Source: Halicephalobus mephisto | Lineage: Eukaryota > Nematoda > Chromadorea > Rhabditida > Panagrolaimidae | Direction of reading: 5' to 3' | Length of the DNA: 64,000 nt | Assembly (NCBI GenBank): GCA_009193035.1 | Contig: SWDT01000006.1 | Span: 662,469-726,468, forward strand | Shown here: positions 57,484-64,000 of the stretch, piece after piece | How the letters are laid out: every line of letters begins with the position of its first letter | How positions within the stretch are numbered: position 1 is the first letter of the stretch | The notes under the pieces: model-generated | The model's database searches: none | The model's input: only the letters and a program-made list of their open reading frames with translations | What the model was told of the DNA's origin: nothing | Program-made: the position numbers and the translations under genes

Positions 57484-58511
57484 ATGATGGAGAAATCTGC
57501 GAGTTCTTCTGTTCGTTATTCGCCTTATGCAAATGCCCATTCCGCTCGTCAACAAGCTAGGGAATCTGGTTCTACTACTCCCAAAACAGAAGTCGTCATT
57601 CAAAAAACCATAGACCAACAGAATCCAGTGAATCCGAACGAGAGTGAGTTTAATTTTTAACGCTGTGTAAATTCTATAATTTTAGCTTATTGTGTAGATG
57701 ATTCGGTTTCCCCAATTGAAGTTGGAAATTATGTACAAAGCTTGGGCTTGACAGCGAATTTGGAGTTGATGGAGGTCTTGCCGGATTTGACGAATGAGAT
57801 AAACTCCCTGGATGTCACGGATCTGCTTTCTGCCCCGATGACAGCGAACAATGTGAGACACACTCTGGCTGGTCTGTGTACTGTCATCAATAGGCTGCTT
57901 CTGGATAACCGATTTTTGATGAGAGAACTTGCTAGCGTCAAATCTGGGACTTTTCCGAATCTTTCCCGACTGGAACGCTATGAATTCAGAAAGAGACTGA
58001 TCCGGTCAATGTACGTCTATCCTGGTGGGGAAGGCATCCCCCCTGCTAATCTTAACGAAGTTGTCAACAAGTTCGACCAAACTACAATCAGACGGGGAGA
58101 AAATGCTCTGGCCACAATCAGAAGATTCGTGAGATTCCTTTTAGAAGCTGTAAGTCTTATTTTTGCTTAAAATCATCATTTCCGTTTCCAGGTAATCCCT
58201 CCAGAGCTCCATACAAAGTTTACAGTCCGTGAACGTGGAGGACAGGATCATTTAACGGAGTTGCCCAACGACTTGCTTCTCCGTATCAGAGGTGAGTGGA
58301 GATAAAAGGATTATGCTCAATACTATATTCTTGTTTAGATATGTGTCTTGAAGCCCTGGGTCTCGCTGAAGGCAGAACAGAAGAAGAAAGAGTTCGAAGA
58401 GAGGATTTTTCAGATTTCATAACCAGAGCTGTGAAGTCTGCTCTCCAAGAAATGCGCCGGAATCCCAGAAAACCACGGACTCAGAAACGCGAAGAAGTTG
58501 AGACTTCTTGA
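57484..58511 (+). CDS. Unidentified protein, 298 residues, with a weakly BEN-like C-terminal half
   Basis: Four exons, 57484-57643, 57686-58149, 58192-58291, 58339-58511, in phase. The N-terminus is Ser/Thr/Gln-rich (SASSSVRYSPYANAHSARQQ). The middle is a compact, helical, mostly hydrophobic-patterned region (NVRHTLAGLCTVINRLLLDN, LERYEFRKRLIRSMYVYPGG). The C-terminal stretch IRRFVRFLLEAVIPPELHTK ... LPNDLLLRIRDMCLEAL resembles the helix spacing of BEN domains (DNA or protein binding), but this is a weak impression. The tail is basic (RRNPRKPRTQKREEVETS). No signal peptide or membrane segment. An AATAAA lies at 58585-58590. Two ATGs in tandem at 57484 and 57487; the first is used. I do not recognise the family. 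Confidence 0.65.
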
Positions 58512-58637
58512 TAAGAACAAACATTGTTCCGTCTTTCAAAACGTGTGTTCTTATCTTTCCGGAATTGCATTTTGACATTGTTCTAATAAAAGGGATTATT
58601 TTTTTGGGAAGTTGGTATTCTCGACAAATTCTAAAAT

Positions 58638-60238
58638 ATGGGTGCTTTTCTCAAAGGTAATTTTTTAAAAGTTAATTTTATGAAGATTTGATATAGGATT
58701 TTCTGGATATTTTGAAAAATCTCATCTCTAGTAGTTTTTAATTTAAATTTTCTGGAGAAAAAGTGAAATATTTTTAATTTTGGAAGTTGAATATTATTGT
58801 AGTTGGAAAGTATTAATTTTTGTATTTAGTTCTCATTAGTTGGGTCCTTCTTGCCTTGGGCATTTATGCCGTTAAGGACATGGGGTATTCCAACTATGAT
58901 TGTCCTGGACTTATGAGTCCTTCGGGGGCCGTCCCGACTTCTGTTCATGCTGTCAGACCTGCTGACATCAAGATTGTTGCTGCTTTGGGAGATTCCTTGA
59001 CGGCTGCTAACGGAGCTGGGGCTCCTTCTGGTGATGCTGTCGCTATCCTTCTACAGTATCGTGGACTGGCTTTCCAAGGTGGCGGGGACAAAGGTATTAA
59101 AGGCCACATTTCGGTCCCGAATATCCTCAGGACATACAACAGCGACTTGTTCGGATGGGCTGAAGGGATCTGTACTAGTGACGTTTGGGAAATGGCTAGA
59201 TTGAACTTGGGTTTTCCTGGGGCAGAATCTGGAGATTTGATTGGTCAGGCTAATCAACTGGTCCATCTGATGCAGACCCATCCGAATATAGATGTAGCGA
59301 ACGATTGGAAGCTCGTGAATATTTTCATCGGCGGAAACGACATCTGCGCCTACTGCCATGACTCCTTGAACAACAACACCGGCCCCCACTCCCCCGAACG
59401 TTTCGGACAGAATTTGAAAGATACAATCTCCATTTTAAAACAGAACTTGCCCAGGACAATCGTGAGCTTGACTGGCATGTTCAACATGAAGATGCTCAGA
59501 ATGGTCGACCATAACCAAGTTTTCTGTCAAACACTTCACCTTTTCGAATGTCCTTGTGAATCTGACAACGGATTCACCGATCAGCAAATTTCGGATGTCT
59601 GCGTTGGATACATGCAAGCTCAACAGGAACTCCAGGATAACGGATACTTCGAGGCTGATGACTTTACCCTCGTCATCCAACCATTTTTCGAAGATGACAT
59701 CATTCCTCCAGAAAACGTGAGTGTTAAAGATAATTTTACTGTAAAAATCAGAAATAGTGTGACGAAATTCTTTCCCTAAAAAGTCCGAAATAATTATATT
59801 TGAAAGTCTCTATCTGCAGTAAATATGTTTTCTGTGATCAGATTCAAGTTGTTTAAGATCTCACTAATTGGGATTTTAGATTTGCAAATAAAAAACTAGT
59901 CATTTTTGAAAGTAAGTTTAAAAAGGTTTATTTAATAATGACTTCAGCCTGACGGAACTGTGAACCTCGACTTTTTCGCTCCTGATTGCTTCCACTTCTC
60001 CGCCTTCGGACATGCCAGTGTTTCCAAGTTGCTGTGGAACTCGATTCTGCAACCAGTCGGTGAGAAGGCCAGGAAGACAAACCTGTCTGACTACACTATG
60101 ACTTTGTCCTGTCCTGATCCGGTAGGTCTAAGCGTCCCGGGACTTAATGTAAGGTATGATTTTCAGAACTGTCCCTTCATCAGAACAACTATGAACAGCC
60201 AAGACTGTTCTAAGTACATGGCCCCGGTCAAACTCTGA
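58638..60238 (+). CDS. Secreted GDSL phospholipase B (PLB1 type)
   Basis: Four exons, 58638-58656, 58830-59716, 59948-60121, 60167-60238, give 383 residues. A signal peptide (MGAFLKVLISWVLLALGIYA) precedes a GDSL-hydrolase core: IVAALGDSLTAANGAG (nucleophile Ser about 62), LNLGFPGAESGDL (block II Gly region), NIFIGGNDICAYC (GxND) and FFAPDCFHFSAFGHAS (catalytic Asp and His about 315 and 318). This is the single-domain form of phospholipase B1/AdPLB, an esterase releasing fatty acids from phospholipids, outside the cell or at the surface. Many paired cysteines fit secretion. The last intron (60122-60166) is only 45 nt and in frame, so a retained-intron form would add 15 residues. Polyadenylation signal AATAAA at 60294-60299. 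Confidence 0.9.
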
Positions 60239-60419
60239 ATCTTAAAGAGCTTCGAGTCATTTTGTAATTTTCAGAAATCCACTATATTTGGGAAATAAAA
60301 ATTTGCAATAATAGAATTTCTGAGATATACTTTCGAAACAATTTATTAAACCCATTATTTCCATCGAAGATATCCCCTGAGGCATCTACTCCATCAATGG
60401 CCCGCGTTTATAGATAAAA

Positions 60420-62190
60420 ACCCTAATAAGAAAAGTCACTTATATGTTTGACGCCTTTGGTTTCGCAAAATTGCATAAATTGCATAAATTGGTAGCTAAC
60501 AAAAGTTCTGCCATTATCGGTTGCAGTTTTTTGTGGAAATTCATGATTAATAAAGTATTTTTTGGGAACTTCAGCGGTTGATATTGTATCTGAACTTTGA
60601 CATCTGACTAATTCAATCCAATTAGCCTTTGCGTCAAGTGCTATCAACCATATATCCTCGAAATGAACCTACAAAGTTTAGATGAATTTGTTTCCGAAAA
60701 TTATGTAAGTTTCTGTCAGGAGTGCAATCTTTCTTCTAGGCTTTTATTAGTTCCATTTCATCCTGTATAACTCGTCGCCAGATTCTTTATCTTCTTCGTC
60801 ACTCCTGGGAAGCAGAAATTGTCCCTGGAAATTCTAACCATATGATCTTTGTCAAAGTGTATGTTGTGCGGAATTGTAAGACTTTCAAAGTCAGCTTCTT
60901 TGAGATAGCCAGTCTGTCACGAAACTTTAATTCTTCTCATTTGACTTCCAGATCATGTCTTCATTCGAATCGTTTAGTTTTTATCCATTTTTTTTATCAA
61001 CTGTTCTAGAAAGAATCTAAAATTTTAGAAATCCAATAATCTTCCTTCGAAACCTCCCTAATCATATCCCAATTTAAAGGCGAAAGTTCTTCTTCCATCT
61101 GAAGTATGAACTGCTCTTTCTGTAATAGATGGCTTTTTCTTTGGATTTGGAAGTCTGGATAAGCCATCAGTGTTACTTAAGTCCTTGAGTCTATACTGAA
61201 TTTTGTAATCACAACTCATGAGTGTAACTGCTCAACGGACAGCTTCTTAACTTCTACTGCATTAATATCCTGCTTATCATCAAGTATTCTTGTTAAGCGC
61301 TTGTGATCCATATAAAATATAAACTGTCTTCCTAAGAACTATTTATTGACTTTTTTGACTCCGAATATTATTTCTAATACTTTTTGATTTGAGCGTAGTT
61401 TTTCTCCATCGGTGTTAATTTCTTCAATGCGTTTTCGATCACTATTTTTTTTCACTTTTATCCTTATGATACAAGACAGTTTCAATACCTGCTTCGCTAG
61501 CATCTATAATCAAGTAAATCTCTTCATCTTTATAGTAGTGAACTAATAAGTCAGCCTTTAACAAAATTAAAGAGAAATTTTAAATGCAGTGATCTGTTTA
61601 TCTCCTCAGAATCATTTCATATTCTTTTTCTTTCAACTGTTCAGCAGTGCTGCCAATGTCGTTAATTTCTTCACGAACCTCTCTGTTGTCTTTTACTTAG
61701 ACTGAGACACAATACGAAATAGGAACAAATATTATTAATATCAGAGCTACACCCAGGGAGGACTGCCGATACACCGAAGTGTTCCCTTTTATACTCCTCA
61801 GTGGAGAGAAGGGATTGTTAAGTCTTCGGTGTTCTGAATATCTCCGGTTATGGGGACTATGCATCTACAACAATCTCATAGCAGTTACCATAATTAATAA
61901 ACATTTCTAATTGGTTCACATCCTTTGGCATCGGGATTTCCTTCAACGCATCCAGTTTCTTCTTTATCACTCTAATTCCAAATATGTCTATCCCATGACC
62001 GAGAAATTCTGTTCTTCAATGAGGAATACACATTTCTTCAAGTTTAATTTTCATATGTATTGGAGACAGCGTCGCAATACTTCCTCTAACCGATTCCTAT
62101 GATTTGTCAAGTTCGGAACTGTCACCGGAATACCATCTATATTGATCGCAATTCCAGGAATCTTTGTAAAAATTTATATATAAACAACAG
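60420..62190 (-). mobile_element. Decayed Ty3/gypsy-type retrotransposon
   Basis: Minus-strand pol remnants lie in the expected order. A reverse-transcriptase part (about 62165-61880) has NLKKCVFLIEEQNF and ALKEIPMPKDVNQLEMFINY. The RT end (about 61560-61470) has LLVHYYKDEEIYLIIDASEA. RNase H (about 61440-61180) has LTPMEKNYAQIKK, IIFGVKK and FIFYMDHKRLT. An integrase core piece (60650-60423) has TATDNGRTFVSYQF and FCETKGVKHI. Several stops and frameshifts separate them and the catalytic YxDD region is eroded, so the copy is dead. No LTR pair was identified. Confidence 0.75.
61735..61870 (-). other. LTR-like promoter segment inserted in the RT region
   Basis: Between the two RT pieces is about 130 bp that does not translate as RT. 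On the minus strand it contains GGAGTATAAAAGGGAACAC, a good TATA box, and nearby inverted AACACCGAAGACTTAACAAT / ACACTTCGGTGT words. It may be a solo fragment of an LTR or another small insertion. Confidence 0.35.
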
Positions 62191-62636
62191 TAGAAACGTT
62201 AAAGAACAGCGGTGTTTGAGCTATTTGCGATGAGGTTGTTGTCGGTGTTGACTGTGCTGATTTGAGTAATTGTTTTTTGTAATTTTAAGTTTCCGGCTGG
62301 TTGCCATTATTTAATTAGTTTTCTGTAAAAACAGAAAACACGTAAATATTCAATTTTGCATATATGAATAATAAAAACATGAGTTATCACTCAGTGATTC
62401 AACTTTATATTTGGACGAATCTGTTTTCTGCGTCAAATGCACAAATTTAAATTATTTTTGCAGTTAAATATAACTTTGTAGTTGATTAAGATTGGTTTAA
62501 AATGTTAAAAACATGGTAGTATTTGAGTTTTCATATATGAAAAGTGGGGAATTTAAGTAACAATTCAGTATTTAAACTTACTTTTTGTCTTAAAGGAATT
62601 GTTCGAAATGTTGTTCTCGGCACTTTATTCCGAACA

Positions 62637-62657
62637 CTCAAACTTGGGTAATTAAAC
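62637..62657 (-). other. 21-nt exact copy of the SL1 spliced leader
   Basis: The minus strand reads GTTTAATTACCC joined to AAGTTTGAG, identical to SL1 except for the first G. It is followed by TGTTCGG, not a GT donor, so it is not an SL RNA gene. About 57 nt further on is AAAAAGTAAGTTT, a possible splice donor. Confidence 0.75.
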
Positions 62658-62699
62658 ATCATTATAAACACGCTATAAAGTACAAACGCAACACGATCG

Positions 62700-62765
62700 A
62701 TAAGTCTTTGCTAAGACTGTTAGCAGTCTCTCTGGATCGGTGGCGTTATCGCCGTTCCGATCAGG
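62700..62765. other. Two adjacent short stem-loops
   Basis: AGACTGTTAGCAGTCT (about 62714-62729) and GGATCGGTGGCG ... CGCCGTTCCGATC (62734-62763) each form a compact hairpin just upstream (minus strand) of the SL1 copy. Confidence 0.5.
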
Positions 62766-63199
62766 AATAAATTTAAATATTTTTTGGAATTCAATGTAAT
62801 TTTCTAGTTGGTTACTTTTAATTAAAAGCCAAAAACCCACTAATGTTCGACTTTTTGTATATGAACGTTTAGAAACCCAGAGGTTGATGTTTGGTGTTCG
62901 GACTCCATTTTGGGATGAACTCGTTTTCGCGTTAAGTGTGCCAATTTGACGAATTCCTGCCTGTAATTAAGTGTAAATGTCCAGCTGATTAAGTTGTTTA
63001 ATTTTTTCGGACAAGCGACCGGAAACATGAAAAAGCCGGATTCCATGGATTTCATAAATCTTCTGGATTATCCCGATCCACTAGGGCGTTCAGGAGAATT
63101 GGATTATGGATCTGAACATGCAGTTTGAAAAAGTAAAAATTATGTAAAGCTGATTTTTTATTTTAAGTTATTTCAATATGAACATTAAAGTTTTTTAAA

Positions 63200-64000
63200 T
63201 TAATTCTGCAGAAACTTCAAAAGCATTAAAATAAAAATGGAAATTCTGAAGTCCATTTTGATGAAAGAGGAGGAATTTGGATTTGGCGTGGAAGTGAAAT
63301 AATTTGGATTGTCTTTCCAGCTTTTTAGGTTCACTTGGATCAAGTAATTTCCGCCGTTGGGGTCGTTGAATTTCAATCCAAGGCTATCAGCACTAACGTT
63401 AAATTTCCCTCCAACTTGGATAGGAGCCAAGTCGATGGTTTTCCCGGACTCCAAACTCAAAAGCAGGCTTCCTTGACTGGAAAGAGACCGGTACTGAATT
63501 GTGATTTCGAACTCCGCAGCGAACTGAGAAGGAGGGAGACTGACGTTCGTGAACCAGGCCTCGTTACTTTTCCCTTCTGTTCCGAATAACGGAGAAGCCA
63601 AAACCATCGATTCACCGACGAGGCCGAATGTTTTTACTTCATTAACTGAAATAAAAATAATTGTGTATAAAAACGTAAATTTTTAGACAAACTGACTTTG
63701 AACTCCTTGAGCGTTCTTGTAAAAAACCGCAAATTGCTGATGTGCCGGAATCCTGAAACTAAAAACCGTTCCAGGAAGAGTAAAATTGTAGTTAAAGTTG
63801 TCTGAATTGCCCTGATCTAATGTGAGGTAGGTTAAGTTCTTCGGCATCCCTCGGTCCCCGGCGAAGATCAAAACTGGATCAGCAGCAGAAGCATTAGTCT
63901 TAGATTTCAATAACGTAAGTTGTCTAGGGAATGACTTGAACGTGACTACGGTCATCAGACAAGCGGAGTCATGGGCTTGAGCTTGAAGAAGAGCGTAATT
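63200..64000 (-). CDS. Unidentified secreted or GPI-anchored protein, 5' part outside window
   Basis: Two exons are visible: 64000-63697 (continuing beyond the edge) and 63645-63200, joined by a GTCAGT donor and a TTTCAG acceptor with phase 1. The visible 250 residues are rich in Asn-X-Ser/Thr sites (PKNLTYLTL, FNYNFTLPG, FTNVSLPPSQ, FNVSADSLG) and beta-type alternation (FSFRIPAHQQFAVFYKNAQG, LLLSLESGKTIDLAPIQVGG). The C-terminus, after a Ser-rich spacer, is hydrophobic (FRISIFILMLLKFLQN), as in a GPI-anchor signal. This suggests an extracellular, surface-attached beta-sandwich protein, perhaps CUB-like, but I cannot assign the family. Confidence 0.6.

Larger units (their letters stand above)
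62200..63060. repeat. Diverged repeat units next to the retroelement
   Basis: At least two related blocks are seen (62420-62490 and 62915-62995), each with GAAYNTGTTTTCNGCGT-like and TGATTAAG-like ends about 75 bp apart, separated by AT-rich DNA with CATATATGAA words. The frame at 62840-63055 (minus) has no recognised domain. Possibly the eroded 5' part of the retroelement. Confidence 0.35.

Noticed and set aside
62637..62657. SL1 RNA gene
   Set aside because: The leader is not followed by GT, and no Sm-site or SL RNA stem-loop order is seen downstream.

Overview
The window looks like a nuclear contig from a free-living rhabditid-type nematode. The genes have short introns with GTAAGT-like donors and TTTCAG or TTTTAG acceptors. 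Several start codons sit just behind an acceptor-like AG, as in trans-spliced mRNAs. A 21-nt exact match to the nematode SL1 spliced leader is present at 62.6 kb. The proteins read as nematode orthologues (Mn-SOD, eEF2, RUNX, HDAC1-type and others). From memory, two neighbourhoods match C. elegans chromosome I: mrpl-54 / claspin / eft-2, and rnt-1 / cpb-3.

Layout. 0-11 kb is gene-poor and AT-rich. It holds a terminal exon of an unknown membrane protein, an orphan first exon of a glutamate-gated chloride channel, hairpin minisatellites, two MITE-like families and simple repeats. 11-34.9 kb is gene-dense: a small coiled-coil protein, mago nashi and HDAC on the minus strand, then mfap-1, sod-2 and a small unknown gene in a tight plus-strand row. 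CAF-1 p60 (minus) and CERT (plus) are divergent, followed by a signal-peptide-peptidase-like protease, mL54 / claspin (divergent), eEF2, OSCP (ATP synthase) and ribosomal protein eS27. 35-40.7 kb is again repeat-rich. 40.7-51 kb holds rnt-1 and a CPEB gene (convergent), a tRNA-derived SINE-like insertion, a Gln/Pro-rich protein that looks like nematode NCOA6, and ribosomal protein P2. 51-54 kb is non-coding with minisatellites. 54-60.2 kb holds a SEC14/spectrin-repeat protein, the tiny ATP synthase epsilon gene, an unidentified protein and a secreted GDSL phospholipase B. 60.2-63.1 kb is a decayed Ty3/gypsy retroelement with the SL1 copy nearby. The right edge cuts through an unidentified secreted protein gene on the minus strand.

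Functional themes are chromatin and S-phase (HDAC, CAF-1 p60, claspin, NCOA6), RNA metabolism (mago, MFAP1, CPEB), translation (eEF2, eS27, P2, mL54), mitochondria (SOD-2, OSCP, epsilon subunit) and lipids (CERT, phospholipase B, SEC14). E2F-like sites lie in front of the CAF-1 p60 and claspin genes. I saw no dedicated new multi-gene system. The most unusual items are the about 73-bp hairpin minisatellite family scattered in six clusters, the SL1 copy outside an SL RNA gene, the SINE-like element with a target-site duplication, and the NCOA6-like gene. All gene models are read by eye from splice signals and reading-frame continuity; none is checked by transcripts or database search.
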